Assembly (NCBI RefSeq): GCF_024199945.1 | Contig: NZ_JANADP010000001.1 | Span: 1,488,001 to 1,552,000, forward strand | DNA: 64,000 nucleotides | DNA from: Bradyrhizobium sp. CCGUVB4N | Lineage (GTDB): Bacteria; Pseudomonadota; Alphaproteobacteria; Rhizobiales; Xanthobacteraceae | Direction: 5' to 3' | Shown here: piece after piece, positions 30,336-39,324 of the stretch | Position numbering within the stretch: the stretch's first letter is position 1 | How the letters are laid out: each line of letters starts with the position of its first letter | The notes under the pieces: model-generated | What the model was told of the DNA's origin: nothing | Seen by the model: only the letters and a program-made list of their open reading frames with translations | The model's database searches: none | Program-made: the position numbers and the translations under genes

Positions 30336-30521
30336 GCCTCAGAATCAAAGAACGCTTGCGCAGTGCCGCGCGACCATCTTGATGACACCAGGCGGCGCTG
30401 AGTGTTCTGCTGCGGCCCTGAACATGCGGCACGACGATCTCCTGATGTGGCATGCTGGAAGAACAAGGCCCCTCCGGTCGTCCAGTTGCGAATGACCATC
30501 GTCGAGGAGCCGCAAATAACA

Positions 30522-30765
30522 TCACCGCCGAGCCTCGCGTCGGCATTTCCGACTGCGCGTGGTTGCATCTACGCCTCGCCATTCGCCATCGAGAGTGCGA
30601 TCCACGAGCATGACGATGTGCCCGTATGGCAATGTGTGAATGGATCGAGCGAAGGCTGTCGGGTGCACGTCGGAGATGCCGTAGAGCTTAACAGGCGCGG
30701 TCCAGAACGTGCTTAGTGGCGGGTCCCGCATGTACCCGCGAATCCGTCCTCCTGCCTCGGCGGCG
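30522..30765 (-). pseudogene. Remnants including an rhcC1-like fragment
   Basis: One frame at 30718-30785 reads AAEAGGRIRGYMRDPP, similar to SAEVKGRIRGHMPDLPP of the intact rhcC1 at 43 kb. Just downstream another frame reads FWTAPVKLYGISDVHPTAFA then LPYGHIVMLVDRTLDGEWRG, real-looking but unidentified protein sequence. The stretch seems a scar where older T3SS or other genes were lost. Confidence 0.4.
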
Positions 30766-30801
30766 AGGTTGAATGAGATACTTTCCCGATCCGTCGTTCG
30801 A

Positions 30802-30826
30802 CGTCAGCTTCTCGACAGCTGATCTC
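30802..30826 (+). promoter_or_regulatory. tts box of the nopC/nopA-rhcV operon
   Basis: CGTCAGCTTCTCGACAGCTG matches the tts consensus with one change in the second half. It ends about 70 nt before the first gene at 30897. Confidence 0.88.
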
Positions 30827-30896
30827 GTTAGCGTAAGCAACGTGGATCGCGAGGTGATGCCACCTTTCTGATGGAACTAAAATATAGAGGCACCAG

Positions 30897-31088
30897 ATGG
30901 CCGGAGCAATCGAGAACGTGACTCGTACCAATTCTGATAGTGACAGCTCGTCGTCTGCAGCTGATCGCCAAAACTTAGAATCGGCTTTTGGTTCGGTTCT
31001 TAGCATGGTTGCGATCCAGTCTGTGGAGCGAAACATGGAAAAGTTTCACGAGACTGTGGCTGAAACAGAAGAGGAAGAGGGTTCTTGA
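30897..31088 (+). CDS. Small type III exported protein (NopC/NopA-like)
   Basis: 63 aa, starting MAGAIENVTRTNSDSDSSSS, with a predicted amphipathic helix (LESAFGSVLSMVAIQSVERN) and an acidic tail. It is the first gene after a tts box in the operon leading to rhcD and rhcV, where the order nopC-nopA-y4yQ-rhcV-y4yS is known in other rhizobia. By position it would be NopC; by size it also fits the 7-kDa NopA pilus protein, so I leave the name open. SD sequence AGAGG precedes the ATG. Confidence 0.75.
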   Translation: MAGAIENVTRTNSDSDSSSSAADRQNLESAFGSVLSMVAIQSVERNMEKFHETVAETEEEEGS

Positions 31089-31158
31089 CGTCGAAGTGTC
31101 CGGCGTCAAGGGTGCGTCGCCATTCGTGGCGGCAGATTCAAGCAGAAGGTGAAACGAC

Positions 31159-31482
31159 ATGACGAAAGTAAATTCTCCTGGCTCTTCTGGAGCTGGCCAC
31201 GACATCAACAATGAGAGCAAGGTCGAAAACAAGCCCGGAGGTGGCGGTGGCGGTGGCGGTGGCGGTGGCGGTGGCAATATCAACGCGCCTGCCGCCGGAT
31301 CGGCGGCATCGGGTGCCGCGTCTGCGCTTGATACTGTTGGTAACGCGGCAACCTTCGAGGCGCTGATCGCGCAGTTGAAGGCTGTTAATCAGCAAGCCAT
31401 GGTGCAGGACATGCGGTTGCGTGCGCTGTCGACCGAGCTATCGAGCGAGAAGAAGGCGGCGGCTGAGCGGGCCAGCGGTTGA
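31159..31482 (+). CDS. Glycine-rich pilus/needle-type T3SS protein (NopA/NopC-like)
   Basis: 107 aa. The N-terminal segment (MTKVNSPGSSGAGHDINNES) is followed by 13 consecutive glycines encoded by GGA and six GGTGGC hexamers, then an Ala-rich linker and a C-terminal helix (AATFEALIAQLKAVNQQAMV). A flexible N-terminus with a helical C-terminus fits Hrp-type or needle-type pilins. It is second in the tts-box operon, directly before rhcD, where nopA lies in other rhizobia. No Sec signal is seen. Confidence 0.7.
   Translation: MTKVNSPGSSGAGHDINNESKVENKPGGGGGGGGGGGGGNINAPAAGSAASGAASALDTVGNAATFEALIAQLKAVNQQAMVQDMRLRALSTELSSEKKAAAERASG
31240..31275 (+). repeat. In-frame (GGTGGC)6 microsatellite
   Basis: Six perfect hexanucleotide copies encode twelve glycines within the pilin-like gene. 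Slippage would change the linker by two glycines per unit without a frameshift. Confidence 0.9.
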
Positions 31483-31607
31483 GCCTGGAAAGCGGGGCGA
31501 GCTCTCGCTCCGCTTTTTCCGCCGAGGCGACGATGTTAAGCCGTGCGGCCTGGATATGAATCGTGCAGCATTCGCCTGCACGTGCTCCCTGGTTCGGAGG
31601 ATTGTCC

Positions 31608-32501
31608 GTGAATGAGGCTGCTGCCTCCTTGCATTTCGAGGTGCTATCGGGGCTTTATGCCGGACTAAGCGGGAAGGCGGCTGCCGGAGCGAGCCTTATC
31701 GGTAGTGGCCTCGACGCAGATATGGTCTTCGTCGAACAAGGGCTTGAGCCGCATCACCTTCGTTTCACGCTTGTTGGGAATTCAATCGAGATTGAGGCTC
31801 TTGCAGCCGTAGGCGCCCCGGAGGGCGAAGAGGATATCGCCGCAGGTGGGCGCGTTGTCCTTTCTCTTCCCGCTGTCGTTCGCGCGGGTGCGATGTCCAT
31901 TCGCTGGTCGATCCAGAACACGGTTGAGGCTCGGTCGATCAGCCTATCGCGTGCTTCGATCTTAGCGCTCGCCATCGCGCTGCTCGCCTTTCTTGGTCTA
32001 GGCGCTCTCTCGACCATATTCTTCAAGGCCAGCGGAAGCGCACCGAGCACCATTGCGTCGCCTGCCGGCAAGCTTGTACCCAAGCTGGGCTTGAACAGAC
32101 CAGATGACCGGCGAGCTGAGGCCGCAGCTGAAGTGCTGAAACAGGAAGTTGATAAGGCCGGCCTGCTCGATATCAGGGTCGGTTCTGGGCCGGGGTTTGT
32201 GAGCGCTGAGGGAATAGTAACGCCTGCAGCGGTTACGAAATGGCAGGAGCTCCAGCAATGGTTTGATGGTCGTACAAACGGCGCGGTGGCACTGGTGAAC
32301 GGAGTCGTGGTCAAGGAGGACAAGCAGCCATCCTCAATCGCTGTCGAAGCTGTTTGGCGCGGAACCCAACCCTATCTTCTTATCGGTGGACAGAAGTATT
32401 TCGTCGGCGCTCTGTTGGCCGACGGATGGGCGGTCAATCGAATCGAGGAGGGGCGTGTGCTGCTAAGCCGCAATGGCCGCTTTGCCGCCATTCCCTATTA
32501 G
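31608..32501 (+). CDS. rhcD: Inner-membrane ring protein RhcD (Y4yQ, SctD family)
   Basis: About 297 aa from the GTG at 31608, which has GGAGG 7 nt upstream; the ATG at 31563 lacks such a signal. The N-terminal FHA-like domain (LHFEVLSGLYAGLSGKAAAG, LIGSGLDADMVFVEQGLEPH) matches the cytoplasmic domain of YscD/SctD. A single membrane helix (ASILALAIALLAFLGLGALS) follows, then periplasmic ring-building domains. SctD forms the inner-membrane ring with RhcJ. It lies in the operon with the pilus proteins and rhcV. Confidence 0.82.
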   Translation: MNEAAASLHFEVLSGLYAGLSGKAAAGASLIGSGLDADMVFVEQGLEPHHLRFTLVGNSIEIEALAAVGAPEGEEDIAAGGRVVLSLPAVVRAGAMSIRWSIQNTVEARSISLSRASILALAIALLAFLGLGALSTIFFKASGSAPSTIASPAGKLVPKLGLNRPDDRRAEAAAEVLKQEVDKAGLLDIRVGSGPGFVSAEGIVTPAAVTKWQELQQWFDGRTNGAVALVNGVVVKEDKQPSSIAVEAVWRGTQPYLLIGGQKYFVGALLADGWAVNRIEEGRVLLSRNGRFAAIPY

Positions 32502-32537
32502 ACTTTCTGGGCTCGAAAGAAAGATAAGGAGAGCGTC

Positions 32538-33077
32538 ATGTCAAAGCTGTCCCATTACGATGTCGGGCCCAGCAGTGTTTCGCGGCGGCCAAACGAGGAC
32601 CATCATGTGCCGGTCATCGGGCCGACCATTTGCCAACCCAACAAGATTGAGATCGACGGTGCTTGCACTGATGGTGGGAAGGAGCCGGCGTCGATCTGGC
32701 GCGAGCTGAGTGCGTCGCATATGCCGCCGGATGTAGCGATAAAAGCCATAGGGGAGGCCAAAGAGATTGATGCAGTCGGGCGCGTCAGTCTCAACGAAGT
32801 ACGCACTCACCCTCATGAGATCGAGCCGCCCGCGGTGTTGGCGTCGGCCTATGGGCGCGATATCGCGCATGATCTGCTCTCTTTTGTCACACCAACGCTG
32901 CGTCATCCCGACATGCTGCGGGCAGAGCGGTATAGCACTCTTCTGGAACGTCTCACCCATAAGCTGGCGGCCGCGCCTGCGGATTCGATGGCGCACGAAG
33001 GTGTCGTTGTCCTACAGCGGGGACTGCAGTGGCTGGCGCTGCTGCGGCAAAACCGGAACAGCCTGATCGAAGCCTAG
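32538..33077 (+). CDS. Uncharacterised T3SS-operon protein, 179 aa
   Basis: Starts MSKLSHYDVGPSSVSRRPNE. No domain is recognised. The N-terminal half is polar, the C-terminal half helical (YSTLLERLTHKLAAAP, VVVLQRGLQWLALLRQNRNS). It sits 36 nt after rhcD and its stop abuts the y4yS start, so it is part of the apparatus operon. It could be a gatekeeper, chaperone or sorting-platform component, but the sequence does not decide this. Confidence 0.7.
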   Translation: MSKLSHYDVGPSSVSRRPNEDHHVPVIGPTICQPNKIEIDGACTDGGKEPASIWRELSASHMPPDVAIKAIGEAKEIDAVGRVSLNEVRTHPHEIEPPAVLASAYGRDIAHDLLSFVTPTLRHPDMLRAERYSTLLERLTHKLAAAPADSMAHEGVVVLQRGLQWLALLRQNRNSLIEA

Positions 33078-33079
33078 CA

Positions 33080-33511
33080 ATGTCCAACTCCGATGGAGCG
33101 CAACGGACGACAGATGTTTCCAATTCCGATAACGTCTCGCTGAGTTCCGGACAGGAGCGCGATTTGCTCTGTGCACTTTCCTATCTGCATCTTGCGTGTG
33201 GGCAAAGTGCAGAATGCTTGGCTCTCTTGCGGCTCATCGTCCGCGACGACACTCAAGATGTCGATCTGCTGCGGATTCTCGCCTACGCCCTCATCTCGGA
33301 AGGCCTTGGCGATGAAGCACTGCCGATCCTGGATAAACTAGACGCACTTGATGATGGATCGTCTTCGCGCATCTCTTTGATGCTGTTGCGTAGCCAAGCG
33401 CTGCGGCGGGCCGGCCTCATGGACGAGGCGCGCGCGGTTTTCCAAACCTATGTTTCGTTGCGTGACAACACCGGCCCTATCAACCAACGATCGGAAGGTC
33501 CCCATGGCTAG
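33080..33511 (+). CDS. y4yS: TPR-like T3SS protein Y4yS
   Basis: 143 aa from ATG 33080. Helical hairpins such as LLCALSYLHLACGQSAECLA and LLRILAYALISEGLGDEALP followed by LMLLRSQALRRAGLMDEARA are tetratricopeptide-like. It overlaps the start of rhcV by 8 nt. Y4yS-type proteins are found beside rhcV in rhizobia, and TPR folds in T3SS often act as chaperones or assembly factors; the precise role is unknown. Confidence 0.75.
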   Translation: MSNSDGAQRTTDVSNSDNVSLSSGQERDLLCALSYLHLACGQSAECLALLRLIVRDDTQDVDLLRILAYALISEGLGDEALPILDKLDALDDGSSSRISLMLLRSQALRRAGLMDEARAVFQTYVSLRDNTGPINQRSEGPHG

Positions 33512-35624
33512 CGTCATGCGTCACATCATTGCGCGCGCGTCGGCCAGCTCCGATTTGATGGTTGCGTTGGCGCTGCTTCTGACGGTCAGCATGATGATCA
33601 TGCCGATCCCGATAGTGGCGATCGATACGCTGATCGGCTTCAATCTGGGCTTCGCCATATTGCTGCTGATGGTTGCTCTCTATATCAGCACGCCGCTTGA
33701 TTTTTCGTCCTTGCCGAGCGTCATCCTGATTTCCACGGTGTTCCGTCTGGCGCTTACCATCTCGACGACGCGGCTAATCTTGGCCGAGGGGGATGCCGGC
33801 AGCATCATTCACACGTTCGGTGATTTCGTCATATCGGGAAACATCGTCGTCGGCATTGTCATATTTTTAGTCGTGACCATGGTGCAGTTCATCGTCGTCG
33901 CCAAGGGCGCTGAACGCGTGGCGGAGGTGGCGGCGCGCTTCACGCTCGATGCTCTGCCGGGCAAGCAGATGGGGATCGATGCGGAGCTGCGCAACGGCCA
34001 TATCGATCAAAACGAAGCCCGCAGCCGGCGCGCTACATTGGAGAAAGAAAGTCAGCTTTATGGGGCTATGGATGGCGCCATGAAGTTCGTGAAGGGCGAT
34101 GCCATCGCAGGCTTGGTGGTCATCTGCATCAACATGCTGGGCGGGATCACCATCGGCCTGCTCTCCAAGGGCATGTCTTTCGAGGCGGCGCTGCATCAAT
34201 ATACTCTGCTGACGATAGGTGATGCGCTCATTTCACAGATTCCCTCGCTGTTGCTTTCGATTACTGCCGGGACGATCATCACTCGTGTCAATGGAGTTGC
34301 AAGGCTCAATCTTGGTACGGACATCGTAAATCAGCTCACGGCCAATCCGCACGCATTGCGGCTATCTTCCTGCGTCCTGGTTGCAATGGGGGCCATTCCG
34401 GGTTTCCCGCTCCCTGTCTTTCTTCTGTTGGCCGCAGTCTTTGCGGCAGCGAGCTTTGCCGACGGCTTCATCCAAAGCGCCAAGAAAAACGCCGATGTCT
34501 CTCGTCCGGCTTCCGAACAGTCCGACAAGCAAACTGTGCCCGCGGGGGCACTTCCGGTCGCGGTGTTCCTTGCGCCCAGTCTGACACGGGCGATCGACAA
34601 GGACGAATTGCAACAGCACATTGCGCGCGTTTCGGGACTTGTCTCAGCTGATCTTGGCATCACGATTCCGCGCATCCCCGTTGAGGTCGACGAGCGCTCG
34701 CCGGAGTTGCAGTTCAGGGTGGATGTCGAGGGCGTCCCGGTCGATCAAGGTTTGATTGATCCAACGCAGCTCGCACTCCACGACGATCCGGCCAACATTG
34801 AATTGAGCGGCATCCCGTTTCGGCATGACCCGGAGACGAACCAAATTTGGATTGAACAGAGCAACGCACCGGCTCTCAAAGCAGCCGGCATCGGCCATCA
34901 CCGTCCCATTGAAATCCTGGCCTTGCGCGTCCATTCGGCGTTGACCCGTTATGCACAGTGCTTGGTGGGTATCCAAGAGACGCGCCAATTGCTGGCCCGG
35001 ATGGAGACGGAATATTCCGATTTGGTGAAGGAGGTACTACGTACGACGCCGATCCCAAAGGTCGCCGACGTCTTACGGCGCCTCCTGGAAGAGGGTATTC
35101 CGATCCGGAACACGCGGCTGGTCTTGGAAGCATTGGCCGAATGGAGCGGACGTGAACAAAACGTCGTCTTGCTCACGGAATATGTTCGCTCCGGCCTGAG
35201 ACGGCAGATCTGCCACCGCTATGCCAACGCACACCGTGTCGTGCCGGTCTTCATCATCGAACGTCAAACCGAGGATATTGTTCGCAGCGCGGTGCGTGAC
35301 ACTCCCAAAGGGCCCTACCTGGTATTGACGGACTGGCAAAGCGAGGCGCTGCTGTCAAAAATGCGTCAGATCCATTCGAACGCAGTCCGAGGTCAGATCC
35401 AGCCCGTTATCCTTGCCTCGATGGATATAAGGCGGTTTGTCCGCGGTTTTCTTACCCGCAATGGGATCGATCTTGCTGTTCTATCCTATCAAGACCTTGC
35501 CTCGGACTTCACAATTCAGCCGGTTGGATCCATCACACTCGCGGCTGCGAAGGACAAGGCTCCGTCGGAGGAACTTAGCAACATGCTCGTTGCAGCCGAT
35601 TCACAGGCGCAGCAGTCAATATAA
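33504..35624 (+). CDS. rhcV: Export-gate protein RhcV (SctV, FHIPEP family)
   Basis: 706 aa from ATG 33504 (a frame-extending ATG at 33450 lies inside y4yS and is rejected). The N-terminal half has about eight membrane helices (MVALALLLTVSMMIMPIPIV and following) with the conserved FRLALTISTTRLIL segment. The C-terminal half is the cytoplasmic ring domain (GIPIRNTRLVLEALAEWSGR). SctV forms the nonameric export gate receiving substrates from chaperones and the ATPase. Full length, with no damage seen. Confidence 0.95.
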   Translation: MASVMRHIIARASASSDLMVALALLLTVSMMIMPIPIVAIDTLIGFNLGFAILLLMVALYISTPLDFSSLPSVILISTVFRLALTISTTRLILAEGDAGSIIHTFGDFVISGNIVVGIVIFLVVTMVQFIVVAKGAERVAEVAARFTLDALPGKQMGIDAELRNGHIDQNEARSRRATLEKESQLYGAMDGAMKFVKGDAIAGLVVICINMLGGITIGLLSKGMSFEAALHQYTLLTIGDALISQIPSLLLSITAGTIITRVNGVARLNLGTDIVNQLTANPHALRLSSCVLVAMGAIPGFPLPVFLLLAAVFAAASFADGFIQSAKKNADVSRPASEQSDKQTVPAGALPVAVFLAPSLTRAIDKDELQQHIARVSGLVSADLGITIPRIPVEVDERSPELQFRVDVEGVPVDQGLIDPTQLALHDDPANIELSGIPFRHDPETNQIWIEQSNAPALKAAGIGHHRPIEILALRVHSALTRYAQCLVGIQETRQLLARMETEYSDLVKEVLRTTPIPKVADVLRRLLEEGIPIRNTRLVLEALAEWSGREQNVVLLTEYVRSGLRRQICHRYANAHRVVPVFIIERQTEDIVRSAVRDTPKGPYLVLTDWQSEALLSKMRQIHSNAVRGQIQPVILASMDIRRFVRGFLTRNGIDLAVLSYQDLASDFTIQPVGSITLAAAKDKAPSEELSNMLVAADSQAQQSI

Positions 35625-35634
35625 GAAGGGCCGA

Positions 35635-35877
35635 ATGAATTCACGTCAGAAAGCAATCCGGTGGCGCTTGGGTTCAGTTTTTCTGCTCTCATTCTCAGCT
35701 CTCCTCGGTATTCTAGGACTCGGCGGTTGCGCTAGCTGGGATAGACCAGCTCTTCAGGTGCAGGAGACGCCGCCGCCAAAATTGCTTGGCGCAAAAGATA
35801 TCGATCAAGCTATGCGAGAACGTATTGAGTGCGCGGTCGACCAGAATCCAGACCAGGAGCTTTGCGCGACGCGCTGA
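35635..35877 (+). CDS. Small lipoprotein, possible T3SS pilotin
   Basis: 80 aa beginning 10 nt after the rhcV stop. The signal peptide ends in a lipobox, ALLGILGLGGC, so the mature lipoprotein starts at Cys and has only about 45 residues (ASWDRPALQVQETPPPKL, ERIECAVDQNPDQELCATR, with two further Cys). Small outer-membrane lipoproteins encoded with T3SS operons often pilot the secretin. The function here is inferred from size, lipobox and location. Confidence 0.7.
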   Translation: MNSRQKAIRWRLGSVFLLSFSALLGILGLGGCASWDRPALQVQETPPPKLLGAKDIDQAMRERIECAVDQNPDQELCATR

Positions 35878-36430
35878 AAAGCGAACGGAAGAGTGCGCGG
35901 CGAGCGCATAGGTATTGGGCCGCGTGTCGCTGCGAGGGCCTGTTAACGGCTGCGAGGAATCGCGCATAATGGCGCAGTCTCGGTAAGGCGCGTAGCGGGC
36001 ATTGGCGACCGGCCCCGGGCGAGCCGAGTGGGCTGCCGTCAAGCTGGGGCCAAGTCGCCGCCGGGGGCGACCAACATGGCGACGCGGCGGGGCCAACAGG
36101 CGCACAAGCGCCGAGGCCGATTGCGAACAACGATGACAGGGGGGCGGAGGCGAGGTGCGTTGACCGCGAGGCGGATTGCTCGAAGCAGTGTTGAGTGTGG
36201 CCAAACGTAATTGTGACTTGGTCACGAGAGGACCGTGGTCCGTCACAGCCTCGCTGTTGCGCGATACCGGCGGTTCCGGTTGGCGTGCATAGCTCGGCCG
36301 GTCAGTTGCCTGTTATGTAGAAGTTTCGGCTTGATTTTACGACATGGTTCGAAACTGGCAGGGAACGAAGCTGCGGGCGAGCAGGGGCGCTCACCCAAAT
36401 GGGCGCTCCCGCACAGCCCGCATCGTCTCA
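35878..36430. other. Intergenic, nothing clearly recognised
   Basis: Over 500 bp of GC-rich sequence with no homologous frame. The last part probably holds the left end of the IS481-type element. Confidence 0.35.
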
Positions 36431-36555
36431 CAGGAGACGTCCCATGACACAAGAGCAGAAGGTCATTCGCGCGAAGGTTGGCATGCTGGAGCTGGCCAAG
36501 CAGCTGAGCAATGTCAGCCAAGCCTGCCGGATGATGGGCTACGACCGCGACAGCT

Positions 36556-38578
36556 AACCCGTCTTCGCGGATTGGCGGGTTTTGTAAGCACTCGCTCGTT
36601 ATAACTCAACGAGTTAGGTCAAAAGGTCTTCACTACGGAGTTTGGGCTGGCGGCGGCGGCGGTGGTGATCCTGGGTGGCGGTTGCGGTGGCAGGCGGAGC
36701 TTCAGGCGATCGAGCAGAAGCTGAAGTTCGGGCTCGGGATGGGTGTAGCGGGTGAGCAGGATTTCGCGCCCGTCGGTGGTCGGCAGGTGAACATCGATCA
36801 TTTGGACGGCGGCAAATTTCTCCAGCGCGCTGCGCGCGGTCAGTCCCGGGGCCAACGCGTGGAGGCGACGCGTCAGCGTGATCTGCATGCAGTAGGCCAG
36901 GAACGCGATGAAGATGTGGGCCTCGATCCGCGCCTCGTCCTGATGGAAGACCGGGCGGATCGCCAAGTCGCCCTTGAGGTTGCGGAAGGCCTCTTCGACG
37001 GCCGTAAGCTGGACGTAGTATTGCCAGAGCCTGGCTGGATCGTTGTCGGTGAGATTGGTGCGTAGCAGATAGCGGCCTTCGCGCCGTCGCGTTCGACGCA
37101 GCTTCCCGCGATTGAGCGAGAAGATGAAGTTCGGTCGATGTCTGTCGACCTCGATGTCGACCAGGCGCCAGGCTGCCGGCGCATGTGAACGCGCACCACC
37201 CAGCTTCATCAGCAGCTCTTCGCGCGTCAGCTCCATGGCGGCGATCTGGCGGAGCCGCCTCCACAGCCACTTCAATTGCCGCCGCCGCATCGCGCGCTCC
37301 TTGGTGACGCGATCGACACTCTGGGCAAAGACGTAGAGTTCATCGTCCTCGGCCAGCAGCTTGACCTTGACGCCCTCGCGCGCGTCCTGCCACGGCCTGT
37401 CCAGCAGGTGCTTCTCCAAACGGTTCAAACGGCCCTTCGGCGTTCCCACCAAGTACTGTATCGGCGGATCGCTGTTGCGCATCTCAGCCAGCACGGCTTC
37501 GGTCGGCACGCCGCGATCCATCACCCAGACCCGCCGCGCCTTGCCGTATTGCAACTCGATCTTGTCGAGGAACGTCCGCAGCGTCTTGCTGTCGGCGGTG
37601 TTGCCGGGCAGCACCTCGTAAGCCAGCGGCAAGCCGTCGGGCGTCACCACCAGCGCGATCACCACTTGCGGGCAGTCCGGCCGCTTGTCGCGGCTGTAGC
37701 CGTGGCGGCGCTTGGCTCCTTCCGGCAGGTCCGAAGCGTTGACCTCGAAGTAGGTGCTGGTCAGATCGTACAGCAGCACGTCGAAGTCGGCATTGAACAG
37801 ATCGCGCCAGCGCCCGACCAGATGCGAGAACAGCGCGTCCTTGTGCGCAAGCAGCAGATCGTGGCAAGCGTAGAGCTTGTGCTCTTCCGCCAGGCCGAAG
37901 TCCGCGCCCAACAGATCGGCCATCGCACTGCTGCCGAACCATTGACGATGCAGTCGCCACTCGCTGCCCGGCGCGATCAGCCGGTAGGTCGCCAGCACCT
38001 GCAGGATCTGATCCCACCTCGTCTTCTTGCGGCTTGGCGGCAGCCGATCGGCCCAGAACCGATCGAGCCGAAGCTCCTGCCACAACTGCCCGGCCAGCCA
38101 GCAGGCGCCCCATTGACGCGGCCGGCGAAGCTGCATCTGCGATAGGCGAAGCTGTACGACGGATCCATCGCCTGCCACCGCCTCGCATCGATCCTCCGGG
38201 AACAGCGCCAACGTCCGCGCGCGGCCGGCGTCCTCGTCGAAGACCTCGATCGCCTTGCGCCAGCTCGCCGCCTGCGAGGAATTGATCTCGCCGAGATACA
38301 GCACGTGCCGCTGCACCACCCGGCCATCATCAAGACGCTTGTTCTCAACCACGTTCCAGTAGTGGTGCGTCTTGCCGTTCTTCTTTCGCTCGGTGCGTCG
38401 CAGAAACATGGCGCGACGAATCTATCCGCCCCGCCGCCACCTTGGGAATCGGGTAGGTCTTCACTACAGCCGTTTTCGGCCAAAAACGACCATCCCACTC
38501 CTTGCAGATCAAACACTTAGCTCACGAAAAAATCCCAAAATCGCGATTTGCGTCCGCGAATCCGCGAACTCGGGCTAA
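36556..38578 (-). mobile_element. IS1634-type insertion element with inverted repeats
   Basis: Ends are inverted repeats: left CCGTCTTCGCGGATTGGCGG, right (reverse complement) CCGAGTTCGCGGATTCGCGG. The flanks share GCTA or GCTAA, a likely short target duplication. It is inserted within the IS481-type transposase gene. Confidence 0.75.
36619..38409 (-). CDS. IS1634-family transposase
   Basis: 596 aa, apparently intact. DDE-type transposase with LLYDLTSTYFEVNASDLPEG (first Asp), VWVMDRGVPTEAVLAEM (second Asp) and a late YYVQLTAVEEAFRNLKGDLA segment with the catalytic Glu, as in IS1634/IS4-like elements. Because it is intact and nested inside another IS, it is probably the youngest insertion in the window. 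Confidence 0.88.
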   Translation of the reverse strand: MFLRRTERKKNGKTHHYWNVVENKRLDDGRVVQRHVLYLGEINSSQAASWRKAIEVFDEDAGRARTLALFPEDRCEAVAGDGSVVQLRLSQMQLRRPRQWGACWLAGQLWQELRLDRFWADRLPPSRKKTRWDQILQVLATYRLIAPGSEWRLHRQWFGSSAMADLLGADFGLAEEHKLYACHDLLLAHKDALFSHLVGRWRDLFNADFDVLLYDLTSTYFEVNASDLPEGAKRRHGYSRDKRPDCPQVVIALVVTPDGLPLAYEVLPGNTADSKTLRTFLDKIELQYGKARRVWVMDRGVPTEAVLAEMRNSDPPIQYLVGTPKGRLNRLEKHLLDRPWQDAREGVKVKLLAEDDELYVFAQSVDRVTKERAMRRRQLKWLWRRLRQIAAMELTREELLMKLGGARSHAPAAWRLVDIEVDRHRPNFIFSLNRGKLRRTRRREGRYLLRTNLTDNDPARLWQYYVQLTAVEEAFRNLKGDLAIRPVFHQDEARIEAHIFIAFLAYCMQITLTRRLHALAPGLTARSALEKFAAVQMIDVHLPTTDGREILLTRYTHPEPELQLLLDRLKLRLPPQPPPRITTAAAASPNSVVKTF

Positions 38579-39324
38579 TACCGGTTCGAGGAGCTGTACG
38601 ACAAGGGCGGCAAGCTGGCGCTGATCGAGATCAGCCGCATGAAGCCGCTCCTAAAAACCGTGTAGCGCCCGAGATCGAGGCCGCGGTCGTGGACTTGGCG
38701 ATCGAACACCCGGCTTTGGGGGCAGGTGCGGGTCAGCAACGAGCTCCGCCGTCGCGGCCTATCGGCCTCACCGTTCGGGGGGCGGGCGGTGTGGCCGCGT
38801 CACGACCTTGCCAACGTCAAGAAACGGCTGACGACGCTGGAGGCCACGAAGGCCCAGGATGGCCTGGTGCTGACCGAGGCCCAGCTCGTCGCGCTGGCGA
38901 AGGCCAAGTCCGAGAGGGAGGCGCATGGCGAGTTCGAGAGCGAGTGCGCCGGCTATTGCGGCGCGCAGGACACCTTCTATGTCGGCAATATGAAAGGGGT
39001 GGGGCGGATCTATCAGCAGACCTTCATCGACACTCATAGCAAGGTGGCGTTTGCCAAGCCGTATGACTGCAAGGCGCCGATCACGGCGGCAGAGCTGCTG
39101 AATGACCGCGTGGTGCCGTTCTTCGATGCGCAGGCCATCCCGCTGAGCCGAATCCTGACCGATCGAGAAATCGGCGTAACAGTTTCGCCTTAGTCCCCTT
39201 TACATGCGGGCTACGTCACCCTGCCAGTTGAGAGCAGGTCACCTCCGCTCGGGCTGCTGCTTCCCCACAGCAGGAAGCCGGCGCGTCAAATCCCTCCTTT
39301 CTCAATGCGTTCCAAGCCCGGCTT

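Larger units (their letters stand above)
36444..39195 (+). mobile_element. IS481-family transposase, interrupted and 3'-truncated
   Basis: The N-terminal HTH piece (MTQEQKVIRAKVGMLELAKQ, to MMGYDRDS) is at 36444-36553. The continuation (YRFEELYDKGGKLALIEISR, EFESECAGYCGAQDTFYVGN, VGRIYQQTFIDTHSKVAFAK) resumes at 38576. The gap is filled by an IS1634-type element. The downstream catalytic region stops near TDREIGV at 39177, where other sequence begins. Frameshifts are also present near 38650-38750. Inactive. Confidence 0.8.

Noticed and set aside
30975..31395. Minus-strand frames with poly-proline or TATATA-like repeats
   Set aside because: They are shadows of the poly-Gly hexamer repeat in the pilin-like gene.
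37276..38145. 289-codon plus-strand frame
   Set aside because: Antisense to the intact IS1634 transposase, with no homology of its own.
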